A DNA stretch of 64,000 nt from a virus, in IMG/VR virus record IMGVR_UViG_3300025921_000002, positions 1 through 64,000 of that record. One strand, given 5' to 3'. The position numbers and the translations under genes were made by a program. Positions 40,776-50,900 of this stretch are shown piece after piece (the stretch's first letter is position 1; every line of letters begins with the position of its first letter). The notes below the pieces were generated by a model that searched no databases, had not been told where the DNA came from, and saw nothing but the letters and a program-made list of their open reading frames with translations.

Positions 40776-43700
40776 TGGGACAATTTAGCTGGACTCCACC
40801 ATCAACTGATGAACCTGTAAAGAAAACAGGATGGACTCCACCTGCTTCTGATATTCCTGTCGTTGAAAAAAAAAGTCCAGTTGGCAACGCTTCTGTGGCT
40901 ACCTCAACGCAGTCTGGCGATGGCTCAAGTCCTTCCCCTCTCCAACAAAGTCTTACTAATGCTATGAAAGCGTATAGCATTACGCATACGCCAAAAGAAG
41001 TTAGTGATGTTCAAAACACAGTAAGCCAACAAAAACAAGAGGATAAAATAGCAAGAACCCCCGATGCTGTAGTTGCCCATGAGAAATACATGGAAACACC
41101 CTTAGGTAAAACACAGGGCGCTTTTCAATATGTTGGCTCTAAAGCCTCTAAAGGTGCTTTACAGATAGCTAAAGGCGCTACGTGGCTATATAATCATACT
41201 TCGGCCAATCCAATTCAGGGAATGATTGATGAAGTAAGTAATCAGCATAAAGGACAGGAAGATTTTTTCAACAAAGCAGATAAGGCAACTAACTTAGGTT
41301 TGACAGCTACCGACCTGCAAAACATTGAAAGCAATAAAGGTATAGGTGCTTCTGCCTTACGCACCGCAGGAACGTTCGCCGAGATAGCGCCAACAATATT
41401 AGGCGGCGAAGCATCTGGCGCACCAAAACTTGCCTTTGCATTACAGGGATTAGGACAGGGAAAAGAAACAATGGATGCAGTTGACCCCGACCATAAAGTT
41501 AACCCTGCAATAAGGGACGGCTTTATAGCCCTGAATGGCGCTTTTAATGCCGCTTTAATGGGTGACGCAGCAGAAACTAACTTTGCTAAAATGCCTGCCG
41601 CATTACGCGGTAAAATAAGTTCAGCTTTAGCTATGGACGCTATTAAGCAAAATGGCGAAAAAGAAATAACTGGTGAACTTGTTGACCATACCGTAAAAGA
41701 CTTTGCCCATAACTTTTATAAATTAGGCACAGACTATGTACAAAAGGTAGCCCGTACAGGCGTTGACCTTTCAGCATTGCAAGCAGCAACTGGCTTAGCT
41801 AAATATGGTGTAAATAAAGCAAGTGGGCAGGAGGTTTTTAAAAATCCCGCAGGAGAAACCGCAGAAGGGGTAAGCAACGCTGTTTTACAGCAAGCACCTG
41901 TTTTTGGTGCAGCAGGTACAGTAGGTGACCTTTCAAAGTTAACTCCTTATTCATCTTTTAAAAACGAGGTTTTTGAGAATATTGTTAAAGACCCAAGCCA
42001 AACAGATGCTATTAAACAGGAAATAGCACAACATGGTCAGGAAAGAGGATGGACACCGGAAGAAATTCAGGCCACTAACGACCATATTGACCAAATAAAA
42101 ACAGTAGCGCAAAGACTCCCTGAAACTATTAAACCTGAAAAAAAATCAGATGCAGTTCAATTAGTACTTGATCGGGATGCCCTAAAGAAACAACTGGCTA
42201 ATGAAGTTGGTAAAAGAGGCGCGATGGATGAGTCTGTTAAGGATTTGCCTAATGCTCACGAAGAATGGCTTACTGACAAGATTGAGCAAGCGAACGATAA
42301 GTTAAGGGCTATGGCTACGGGCAAGCGTACAACTTATTCTAAAGGCGTTGGCGACGAGGAAGGAAAGTTCTTCAAAACTACCAACGGCGAAAAGGAAGAA
42401 ATAACTGAAAATAGGTATAACTTAGAGAAGTTAGAACGCACAGCAAATGAAAATACTAATGAACAAGAAAAAATAAACAACAATGAAAAAATCAGCAACC
42501 AAAGCGAACAAGAAAGCGGTGTTCAGCAAACCGCCAGCGGGGAAAAAGTGGCAGAACAGCCCGGCAACCCCACCGAAAGCGTCCAAGCCATCGGCAACGG
42601 TAGTAGCGAAAATGAAGAAAGGCTGTTAACAACAGGGGGTGAACAGCCCCCTTTAAAAGCCATTAAAAACAAGGTTGATGAAAAAAATGCTCAAGACCCG
42701 GATTTTTCAGAAAAGAATTATGACGCATGGGAAGAGCACCGAATGGGTTTGGAAAAACAAATATTCCATGAGCCAATAGATGAAAATTTACCCATTAGTG
42801 AAAATATTAAACTTTTAAATAAATCATTAGAACCTGAATTTGAAAAAATAAAACAAGTTATAGGCGATGATGAAGTTGCTGATAAGTATATTTCAGCTAT
42901 CCAACGTAACCCAAAACGTGCTGAAAAAATAAGGAATGAATTACCAAAAGATGTTCAGGGTAAACTATTCAACCGAATAAATGAGGATGATTTTGAAGAT
43001 AATAAACAGCAAACTGACGAATTTGAACATCTTAATTCAGAAAGCGATAGGGATATAACAGACGAAATGAAATTTTCATGGATAGGGAAAAAAATAACCT
43101 CTCCATCCGACATGCAAAAGCCATTTAATCGAGTTATTGTGAAGGATTTAATTTCCCAATTGGCTGACAAGGGTTATTCGCAGGAAGAAATAGTCCGAAG
43201 GGCTATGCAAGACCGTGTTAGTCGGGGCGATAATGCCGAGCATGTAACTGAATTGGTTAAGGCTGTTTTGGAAGAACACGGTAAAAAATCTGAACCACAA
43301 CAAAAACAAATAGAAGGAGGTAAAAATGCCACTAAAACCGGGAACATCGAAGAAAACAATCAGCAGCAACATCAAGGAACTGTTGGACAGCAACAGGGGG
43401 TCGAAGAAAATCGGCAACACCAAGAAGAACCTGTCGCTAAAAGCCAAACAGAAACAGGCGGTAGCAATAGCATTGAGCAAGGCGGCCAAGTCAAAAAAAC
43501 AATCCTAACTAAACGAGCCTACGAAGGAGAGATACAGCTCGAAGTAAAAAAGCATCTTGAAGAAAAGGGGCTGACACGTAAGTCATTCTCACAAGAGGAA
43601 CGCTCTAAACAAGCTACCGACTTTATTAATAAGTTTGGTGAAGAAGCGGCACAAAAAGCAGTTGAAGCAGGAGATATAGACGGTGGTATGGCCGCATCTG

Positions 43701-45898
43701 TATTAGCACAACTAAAAATAAAAACCGATAAGGCAATGTCCGATTTCCCCGAAGGAAGTGAGGAACGCGATGCTTTGGCTAAAAAGCAAGCCGACATAAT
43801 AAACCTCATGGAAAAAAAGGGTTATTTAGGCGGTGAATTTAACGGGCAGTTAGCGCATGAATACCAAAACGCTGAATTAGACTTTGCCAATGTTAAAAGA
43901 CAAGTTGAGGACTTAACTAAAAAGCCACTTACCGCAGGTCAGGAAAAGAAGATCAAAGAAATTACTTCTGAAAACGAAAAGCTAAAAGCACAATTACAGG
44001 AAGCCGAAGCTAAGCTAATTGAAGAAACTGACAAGGCTTTTGAATCTGGCAAAGAAGCCGCTAAAACAGAAACCAACGCTGAAAAAGCAAAAAGAATAGC
44101 TCAAAAACTAAGAGATAATGCCAAGCTAAATAAACCGGGCATTTTTTCTGCGGCAACACCTGCATCTTTAATTTGGGACGGTGCTATTGAAGTAACAGCC
44201 AAAAGCATTGAAGCAGGCGGTAAACTGGCTGACGCTATTGAAGCAGGTATCAAACATATCAAAGCAAGCGATTGGTATAAAAACCTGCCTGCAAACAAGA
44301 AAGAACTTGCTGAAAAAGAGTTTAAACGTGTTAATTACGAACATTCAGGCAGTACCGATGTAGAGGACTTGCAGGAAAGGTTTGTTGACAAAACCGACAA
44401 TAAGTTCACCCCCAACGAGGCTAAAGACATTTGGGGCTACATGAAGAAAACCTATATTGAAAATGGCACTTCATATCGGGATGCCCTTTCAAAAACAGCC
44501 GAAGATTTAGGGCTTTCTTGGAGGCAAGTTAGCGAAGCCGTAACCACGCCAAAGGTCAAAAGAATGTCGGATGAAATGTGGAAACGTCAATCCGAATACA
44601 CCCGAAACAGAACCGCTATTAAGAATTGGATAGATACTCAAACAGCTAATCCTTTTATGAAAGCCCTTAGAAAGGTTTCAGGTGCTTTTAGGGGGTTGGC
44701 TGTATTTGGTCACGGTGGCATATTTGTTGGCACACACGCGGGTACGACAGTATTTAATCCGTCTATGTGGAATAAAACAATACCTGCTTTTTTTAGAGGT
44801 TGGAAGTTTGCCTACGGAAACGAGGGTAATTATCAGCGTTCAATGGAAGAATTAAAAAATTCTCCAAATTATCTTATTGCTCAAAGAGCGGGTTTGAAAA
44901 ATAATCCTGAAAGAATAAATACAGAGGAATATCAAAAATCTCAACAATATTTAGGCAGAGCAGGATTAGCCGGAGAAAGAGGATTTAATGCCATAAAAGT
45001 GCTTCGGCAGGACTTATTTGACTATCATTTCAATAAACTGTCACCTGCGGAAAGAGATGACCCGGAAGTAGCTAAGAGCATAGCTAAATTAGTTAATTTG
45101 GCTACAGGAGCGACTAACTTAAAAATACCATCATGGGTACAAGAAGTTTCATTTGCCGGGGGTATGGAGGGTTCAAGATGGGAAAAGTGGCTAAGAAGCC
45201 CCGCAGAGGCCGCAGATATTGCCATGAAAGCCATATTCACGCCTGACAAAGCAACTACCGAGGAGCGTATTTTTGCAAAAGTATGGGCAAGACGGGTTGG
45301 TGAGCAATTGGCCACATTCAGTGCGCTACTTTTAGCTAATTCTGCTATTCAAAATACTTTAAATCCTAAAAATCCTGTAAATTATACAAACCCCGATAAG
45401 CCGGACTTTATGAAATTTAAGTTTGGAGATAGGACTATTGACCCAACATCGGGCATGTTAGGTGTAGGAAAGTTTATATATAAAGTAGGTAAATTACCAT
45501 TCCAAAGCGAAAAAGAATTACATGGTGATAAAAAGATTGCCGCTTTAGGTAAGGATTTGCTTCAATACGGTAGAGGAAAACTTGCTCCATTTTATGGCAC
45601 GGTAGCCGATGTATTTACAGGAAGGGATTTTAACGGAAACCCGCTACCATATAGTAAGGAAAAACCGGGTAAAGGGCATCATAAATTAGGTTATGGAGAG
45701 TACGCTTTAAGTAAAGCCCCGTTGCCGGGAGCGGAAGCTGCAAATGTTACTTATAAATCAGCCGAAGAACATGGAGCGCATGTCCCTACATTGGATGATG
45801 TGATAAAAGGATTCTGGTCAGGGGCTATTTCAGGGGCAACAGGATTTAGGGTTGGCGAATACGATGCCAACTCCCCTGAAAATAAAAAGAAAAAATAA
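40775..45898 (+). CDS. Giant internal virion protein, 1707 residues
   Basis: The largest gene of the window. Residues 1-500 hold Ala/Gly-rich amphipathic helices and an N-terminal Pro/Ser linker. Two low-complexity Glu/Asn/Gln linkers lie at about residues 550-640 and 840-910; each covers a small nested gene in the +1 frame (42483 and 43326). Residues 950-1150 are coiled coil, and about 1300-1700 (for example FRGLAVFGHGGIFVGTHAGT) resemble large polyvalent-type or membrane-active ejection domains. Probably injected with the DNA. Confidence 0.75.
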   Translation: MGQFSWTPPSTDEPVKKTGWTPPASDIPVVEKKSPVGNASVATSTQSGDGSSPSPLQQSLTNAMKAYSITHTPKEVSDVQNTVSQQKQEDKIARTPDAVVAHEKYMETPLGKTQGAFQYVGSKASKGALQIAKGATWLYNHTSANPIQGMIDEVSNQHKGQEDFFNKADKATNLGLTATDLQNIESNKGIGASALRTAGTFAEIAPTILGGEASGAPKLAFALQGLGQGKETMDAVDPDHKVNPAIRDGFIALNGAFNAALMGDAAETNFAKMPAALRGKISSALAMDAIKQNGEKEITGELVDHTVKDFAHNFYKLGTDYVQKVARTGVDLSALQAATGLAKYGVNKASGQEVFKNPAGETAEGVSNAVLQQAPVFGAAGTVGDLSKLTPYSSFKNEVFENIVKDPSQTDAIKQEIAQHGQERGWTPEEIQATNDHIDQIKTVAQRLPETIKPEKKSDAVQLVLDRDALKKQLANEVGKRGAMDESVKDLPNAHEEWLTDKIEQANDKLRAMATGKRTTYSKGVGDEEGKFFKTTNGEKEEITENRYNLEKLERTANENTNEQEKINNNEKISNQSEQESGVQQTASGEKVAEQPGNPTESVQAIGNGSSENEERLLTTGGEQPPLKAIKNKVDEKNAQDPDFSEKNYDAWEEHRMGLEKQIFHEPIDENLPISENIKLLNKSLEPEFEKIKQVIGDDEVADKYISAIQRNPKRAEKIRNELPKDVQGKLFNRINEDDFEDNKQQTDEFEHLNSESDRDITDEMKFSWIGKKITSPSDMQKPFNRVIVKDLISQLADKGYSQEEIVRRAMQDRVSRGDNAEHVTELVKAVLEEHGKKSEPQQKQIEGGKNATKTGNIEENNQQQHQGTVGQQQGVEENRQHQEEPVAKSQTETGGSNSIEQGGQVKKTILTKRAYEGEIQLEVKKHLEEKGLTRKSFSQEERSKQATDFINKFGEEAAQKAVEAGDIDGGMAASVLAQLKIKTDKAMSDFPEGSEERDALAKKQADIINLMEKKGYLGGEFNGQLAHEYQNAELDFANVKRQVEDLTKKPLTAGQEKKIKEITSENEKLKAQLQEAEAKLIEETDKAFESGKEAAKTETNAEKAKRIAQKLRDNAKLNKPGIFSAATPASLIWDGAIEVTAKSIEAGGKLADAIEAGIKHIKASDWYKNLPANKKELAEKEFKRVNYEHSGSTDVEDLQERFVDKTDNKFTPNEAKDIWGYMKKTYIENGTSYRDALSKTAEDLGLSWRQVSEAVTTPKVKRMSDEMWKRQSEYTRNRTAIKNWIDTQTANPFMKALRKVSGAFRGLAVFGHGGIFVGTHAGTTVFNPSMWNKTIPAFFRGWKFAYGNEGNYQRSMEELKNSPNYLIAQRAGLKNNPERINTEEYQKSQQYLGRAGLAGERGFNAIKVLRQDLFDYHFNKLSPAERDDPEVAKSIAKLVNLATGATNLKIPSWVQEVSFAGGMEGSRWEKWLRSPAEAADIAMKAIFTPDKATTEERIFAKVWARRVGEQLATFSALLLANSAIQNTLNPKNPVNYTNPDKPDFMKFKFGDRTIDPTSGMLGVGKFIYKVGKLPFQSEKELHGDKKIAALGKDLLQYGRGKLAPFYGTVADVFTGRDFNGNPLPYSKEKPGKGHHKLGYGEYALSKAPLPGAEAANVTYKSAEEHGAHVPTLDDVIKGFWSGAISGATGFRVGEYDANSPENKKKK
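42483..42629 (+). CDS. Nested small Lys-rich protein, +1 frame
   Basis: 48 residues, MKKSATKANKKAVFSKPPAG onward, ending VAKMKKGC, read in the +1 frame inside the giant ejection protein gene. The ATG follows an A-rich tract (AATAAACAACA), good for this genome. The host frame here is a low-complexity Glu/Asn/Gln linker, as expected if it is constrained by another coding frame. Lys-rich microproteins are common in Bacteroidota phage virions. Needs proteomic proof. Confidence 0.45.
   Translation: MKKSATKANKKAVFSKPPAGKKWQNSPATPPKASKPSATVVAKMKKGC
43326..43508 (+). CDS. Nested DUF6496-like basic protein, +1 frame
   Basis: 60 residues in the +1 frame of the giant ejection gene. It starts MPLKPGTSKKTISSNIKELL and ends KQKQAVAIALSKAAKSKKQS. 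The KQAVAIALSKA block is the hallmark I know from DUF6496-type small phage and plasmid proteins (STKQAIAIGLSKA), so this frame is likely real. GAAGGAGGT lies 5 bases before the ATG, a strong Shine-Dalgarno in a genome that rarely has one. The host frame is Gln/Glu/Asn-rich linker here. Confidence 0.65.
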   Translation: MPLKPGTSKKTISSNIKELLDSNRGSKKIGNTKKNLSLKAKQKQAVAIALSKAAKSKKQS

Positions 45899-46417
45899 TT
45901 AACACTTTCTATTTTTTCTATATTCAGCATTTCTCGCTAATACCATTTCTCTATTATTTTGGTAATATTCAGCTTGTTTTCGCTTATTACTTTCGGCATT
46001 ATTTAATCGCCACTGTTTTTGATATTCCCTTTCTAATTCTACGCAGCCGTCGCACCTGCATCCATTTCTAAACATGCTTCTTGATGGACATTGCGCCGTT
46101 GGCAATCTTCCTTTGTTCTGTGCATCATTTATATTTTCTTTATTTGTGCCTATCCACAAATGAAATGGGCTAACGCATTTTCTATTATCACATCTATGGC
46201 AAACAAACATTCCTTCTGGAATTTCTCCAATATAAAATTGATAAGAAAATCTATGTGCAAGTATTCTTTCTTGTTTTATCTTAAAATTACCATAGCCGCT
46301 TACATTTAATGGAGATTGCCATTCCCAGCATTGCGTTTCTGGATTTATAAGATATTTTTTTGTAAATCTTTCTATTGGGGATACCGCTAAATAATCCTTT
46401 CTCCCAAGTCCAGCCAT
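45899..46417 (-). CDS. HNH homing endonuclease (cassette B)
   Basis: 172 residues from ATG 46417; an in-frame GTG at 46459 is inside the leader RNA. QCWEWQSPLNVSGYGNFKI, LAHRFSYQFYIGEIPEG, VCHRCDNRKCVSPFHLWIGT are the HNH_3 motifs, then MFRNGCRCDGCVELEREYQK. The same family as cassette C but on the opposite strand. Its stop abuts the stop of the giant ejection gene. Leader and promoter as in the other copies. Confidence 0.92.
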   Translation of the reverse strand: MAGLGRKDYLAVSPIERFTKKYLINPETQCWEWQSPLNVSGYGNFKIKQERILAHRFSYQFYIGEIPEGMFVCHRCDNRKCVSPFHLWIGTNKENINDAQNKGRLPTAQCPSRSMFRNGCRCDGCVELEREYQKQWRLNNAESNKRKQAEYYQNNREMVLARNAEYRKNRKC

Positions 46418-46427
46418 AGTAATAAAA

Positions 46428-46508
46428 AGTCCTGTTCCGGGTTCAAGCGATTGCGCCACTCTCCCCCAAAACAGGACTCTAAATATCTTTATTCGGAGCG
46501 CAATTCCG
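46428..46508 (-). ncRNA. HNH leader RNA, copy B
   Basis: Minus strand: P1, CGGA-ATTGCGC-TCCG (46508-46494), then P2 closed by a perfect 9-bp stem AGTCCTGTT/AACAGGACT (46478-46470 with 46436-46428), with TGGGGGAGA, GCGCAAT (46456-46450) and TTGAACCCGG inside. Loop-loop complementarity is 7 bp. A short U-run and the HNH ATG follow. Confidence 0.7.
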
Positions 46509-46518
46509 ATTACTTATA

Positions 46519-46526
46519 CGAAGGTA
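46519..46526 (-). promoter_or_regulatory. -7 element of HNH cassette B
   Basis: Minus strand TACCTTCG, one base from consensus, 10 bases before P1, the same distance as in cassette A. No clear -33. Confidence 0.4.
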
Positions 46527-46581
46527 AGAAAAAACTTTTTTATATTATTCTTTTTGTTATTTTTACTAAAAAATAAATATC

Positions 46582-46845
46582 ATGGCTATCATAATCACAT
46601 CGCCTGTTACTGGAAGTTTAAGGATTCAGTCAACCGCAGCATCTCCGCAGGTAAGTTATCTGACTAATATAGCTACTTGTATTGTTTCGGGTGATTACAG
46701 TTCTAATTCTGTTTTAATAACAGATACAGACAACAGGTTACTCGAACAGTTCCCGGTATCAAGCATTACCCGTATATCAGCATCAACACAAGGATTCGAT
46801 TTAACTTTCGCTGTTGACGCAATTGCAAGCCTTATAATGAAGTAG
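46582..46845 (+). CDS. Small virion protein, 87 residues
   Basis: Beta-rich, Ser/Thr/Ile-rich, low charge (MAIIITSPVTGSLRIQSTAA). First of three small structural-type genes before the fibre. No family recognised. Confidence 0.6.
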   Translation: MAIIITSPVTGSLRIQSTAASPQVSYLTNIATCIVSGDYSSNSVLITDTDNRLLEQFPVSSITRISASTQGFDLTFAVDAIASLIMK

Positions 46846-46847
46846 CC

Positions 46848-47315
46848 ATGAGCGTAGTAACATCAGCATTAATAACCCAGTCCCCAAGTGGAAGCGTAGT
46901 TACCTTTACAGATAACACAACCGGATTGGTTGGTACGATTACCCGAACGCTTGCCGTTTATGATGATAATGGCAACCTTTTAGCTAATCCTGTTTTTAGC
47001 GGGAATGTGGCGACCTATGATATTACCTCTGATATTTTTATGGCGTTTGTAGAAAACATAACCGATGATAACGGCTCTTATACACAGACCCTGCATTATC
47101 AATCTACGGCATTTTTTGAAAACTCTTTTTCTAATGCCATTGCAGGGGTAACTTCGCCATATGGAAATGATAGTGGCACTATATATAATTTGAACTTAGC
47201 GATGGACTATTATATGGCTTGTTTGCGCTTCTTTATTGGTGGATTTGGCGTTTCGGCTCAAAACATGATAACCCAAGCGAATTTTTACGTGTCGACTCCT
47301 TTCTACAGTTTATAA
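46848..47315 (+). CDS. Virion or tail accessory protein, 155 residues
   Basis: Beta-rich protein with a Thr/Ser-rich N-terminus and a helical C-terminal half (NLAMDYYMACLRFFIGGF). Two bases from the previous stop. Probably a baseplate or fibre attachment protein by position. Confidence 0.55.
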   Translation: MSVVTSALITQSPSGSVVTFTDNTTGLVGTITRTLAVYDDNGNLLANPVFSGNVATYDITSDIFMAFVENITDDNGSYTQTLHYQSTAFFENSFSNAIAGVTSPYGNDSGTIYNLNLAMDYYMACLRFFIGGFGVSAQNMITQANFYVSTPFYSL

Positions 47316-47318
47316 ATT

Positions 47319-47915
47319 ATGCCGAGCCAACAAGAGATACAAGACGTAATATTATCAGCACAGTATAAAGAGGCTATACTGGTACAGAAAAACTATGACC
47401 TTGTTAATTCAGGCAACCCACAACAAAACTACCCTTTAATTAACTATTTAAGACTCAATATAACGGGGCTTTCCTTTCAGCTAAATAGACCTGATTACAC
47501 AAGTTCAACAACGTTAACTATTTACGACAGGCTTCAAAACATCATAGGATTTGACACTACTATCAACTCACTTGACCCTGACGCACAGATACCGGGAACA
47601 GTAATAGAGATAGTTAACCCTGCGGGATATACCGCACCAATAGACTTTGGATGGGCTGATTTTAGTACAGATGGAAGCCCAGACGGAGGCCAAACTCGTG
47701 TGCAATACCTTAACGCTAATTGGGCAGGCTTAAACCCATTTATGGAACTAATAAGCCCGGCAGGAACAGCTTTGGTATTAGGGTTAGATTACTCAATTTT
47801 AAGTGCCGGGGGCATAATGATTTTAGATACTTCAATAGTCCTACCCGGAATCGGAAGTGGTGCGGGAATTGTAGATGGTCAGACTTTACGGGCTTATAGT
47901 TACGCTTTAGCTTAA
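47319..47915 (+). CDS. Virion or tail accessory protein, 198 residues
   Basis: Contains LRLNITGLSFQLNRPDYTSS and Gly-rich loops near the end (GIGSGAGIVDG). Beta-rich. It lies between small structural proteins and the fibre. No family recognised. Confidence 0.55.
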   Translation: MPSQQEIQDVILSAQYKEAILVQKNYDLVNSGNPQQNYPLINYLRLNITGLSFQLNRPDYTSSTTLTIYDRLQNIIGFDTTINSLDPDAQIPGTVIEIVNPAGYTAPIDFGWADFSTDGSPDGGQTRVQYLNANWAGLNPFMELISPAGTALVLGLDYSILSAGGIMILDTSIVLPGIGSGAGIVDGQTLRAYSYALA

Positions 47916-47920
47916 ACAAT

Positions 47921-50900
47921 ATGAGAAAATGGTTACTGCTTTTTCTGCTTTTACCTTTAAAAATATTTGCCGCAACATGGTTCGTCAGTCCGACCGGGAA
48001 TGATGGCAATAGTGGCACAAGTTCCGGCTCGCCATTCCTCACGCTCGCAAGAGTTCAAACGGCCTACCATGCAGGCGATATTATAGAATTACAATGCAAT
48101 GGGACTTATATAGGTACTTTAACCATAAGCGCGGCATCACAAGTAATTAAATATGGGTCGGGGACTCAACCATTAATAAGTGGCTTTGAAACATTAAGTG
48201 GATGGGCAAGCGTTGGGACTAACCTTTGGCGTGTACACGACGCTAATTTAGGCGCTACTGTTAAGGTTTTCACTATAAACGGCACTCAATACGCACCGGG
48301 ACGTTTTCCTAAAGTCGGTTATTCAATTTACACGGCCTCAACTGCCAACACTTCAATAACAGCCGCAGGATTAGCCGGGACATGGGGAGCAAACGCACAG
48401 GTAGTTATTCGTAAGAACCATTTTAACATGACTACCTATCCTATCGTTTCGGTAGTTGGAAACGTAATAACTTATAGTGGTGGCAGTGGCGATGTCCCAA
48501 CACCGGGTTCAGGCGCTTTCATTCAAAATAGCTTAAATGCTTTAAGTCAAAACGGGGACTGGTATTATGATGGCGCAGGTAATATAACCCTTTATTGGGT
48601 AGGAACACCACCAGTAAACATTCAAGCGTCAAGATACGACAGGTTAATAAATATAACAAGCGGAAGCGGCGCTATTGTAAATGGGATTAACCTGACAGGT
48701 GCAAATGCCTATGCTATTTACGGCAACAACACTACATCGGCTCAAATAGTCAATTGTACCATTACTCAAAGTGACATTGGTGTTTATCTGAATAACAACA
48801 CCTCATCAATTATAAATGGCTGTATTTTCAACCAAATTAATGGAAATTCCATCACTTTAGCTACCTCAAACTCTAATACTATTAACAATACGACGGTAAC
48901 TACTTCAGGCATGATACCGGGGATTGCTACGGAATATTCGGGTATAAGAGTAATACCAAACACAGCAAGAAACACAATCATCACCAATAGCACAGTAAGT
49001 AACACGGGTTACAATGGATATTTTGTTCAAGGGCAAGTAACCATGCAAAATGATATAGGTCACGACTGCCTGAATTTACTTGATGATGGCGCGATTTATT
49101 ATTTTGACGTCGGCCAAACGGCTGTTACAATCCCCGCTTCTGTGGTTAGTAATTGCATAGGGTACAATGCAAATGGCGCACCCGTAGGAACAAACGATGG
49201 CAAGAATGAAGCAGTTGTCTTTTACGCAGACGATAACACCAATCACTTTACGTTCTCACATTGCGTAGGTTATAATGCGGGGCAGTACATTTTTTTCAGC
49301 CATAACAATCAAAATGTGACGTGGAGTAATTGCTTAGGATATAACGCAGGCATTTCCACAATGGCTATGATACACGACAGATTAGGTGGTAAGCTATCCA
49401 ACATTACTTTAGCAAACAACCAATTTATAAACACCATAGGGCAAATCCTGATACTGCGCTCAATTTGGACAGACTCAACTCCGGCAGACTTAACCAATTG
49501 GGGCGTTGCAACGAATAATGCGTACGGCAACAACGTAACCGTAGCCAACCCCTTTCAAACCCAACTATACAGCCAACCCGTACAAAACTTAACGTTCGCA
49601 GGTTGGAAAACAGCCACAGGGCAAGACGGTTCAAGTTCGTACCAAACTATTCCAAGCCCCTCGGCTTTGTACCCTAATCCCACAAGCACAAGTACCACTA
49701 CTACTCTTTCAGCAGTTTATAAAGACCTATTAGGTAACTCTTATAGTGGGGTGACAAGTATAGCCGCGTATAGTGCTTTGTATTTGTACTATTTTGGGGC
49801 TATCCCGCCCGTTGCACCTTCAATTTCGTATAGCCCAAATAATTATACGTTTTACGTTAATGACCCCATACCAAGCCCTATTACCCCGGTTAACGTTGGC
49901 GGAGCAATGACAAGTGCAGCGATTAACACTCCACAACCATCGGGCATTTTATTTAACACCACAACCGCAGTTTTTACAGGAACGCCACTTGCTTTAAGCC
50001 CCTCACATACTTATACCGTGAACGGAATTAACGCCGGAGGTTCAAGTTCAACACCAATCACGTTTGCTATTATCGACCACCCTCCAGTAGTATCTTACAA
50101 TAATAGCCCCCAAACAGCTACTATTAACGTTGCTATGACTCCGATGAGTCCTACACTTGTGAGTGGTGGGGCGGTTACAAATTATACTTCGGCTACGGCA
50201 CTTCCGGCAGGCGTTACTATAAATTCAGTTTCCGGTGTTATCAGTGGGGTGCCTACGGTTTTGATACCCCTGACCACATTCAATATAAATTGCTCGAACT
50301 CGGGGGGTGTGTATGTAGTTCCCATTCAACTCGGTGTTACCAATCCTGCCCCCGCTTTGCCTCACGTGACTTATAGTCCATCCACTGTTGTATTGCCTAT
50401 TAATATTTCAATGGTACCATTAGTGCCAACATCGACTGGTGGCGTAGTGGCAAGCTATTCAGCCGCTTCATTACCTGTGGGCGTTTCGCTGAATACAAGT
50501 ACCGGAGTTGTCAGCGGTACCCCTACTACTTTAACTTCGCCAACCGTATACCCAATCATTGCCCATAATGTAACAGGTGATTATACAACTAACATAACTT
50601 TGTCGGTAATCAACACGACCCCCAACCCTCCTGTGCCATCATATAACCCAGCTACGGTAGTTTTTCAGTTAGGACATATAATTACACCAATGGTTCCTTT
50701 CAATAGTTCTGACCCCGCTACAAGTTGGTCTATTGCGCCTGCTGTGAGTGCCGGATTATCCTTTAGTTTAACTACAGGAATTTTAACAGGAACCCCAAGT
50801 GCTTTATCACCTGTTACTTCTTATACGGTTCGGGCAGATAACACAGGCGGCCACAATAATACGACCATCACTTTATCAGTAGTCAATCCACCTCCTACGC

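Noticed and set aside
43148-43489. Minus-strand frame opposite the giant ejection gene
   Set aside because: It lies in the same low-complexity linker, with no start context; unlike the +1 frame at 43326 it shows no recognisable motif.
47740-48042. Minus-strand frame over the start of the fibre gene
   Set aside because: It crosses two well-supported plus genes and has no promoter; a chance frame.
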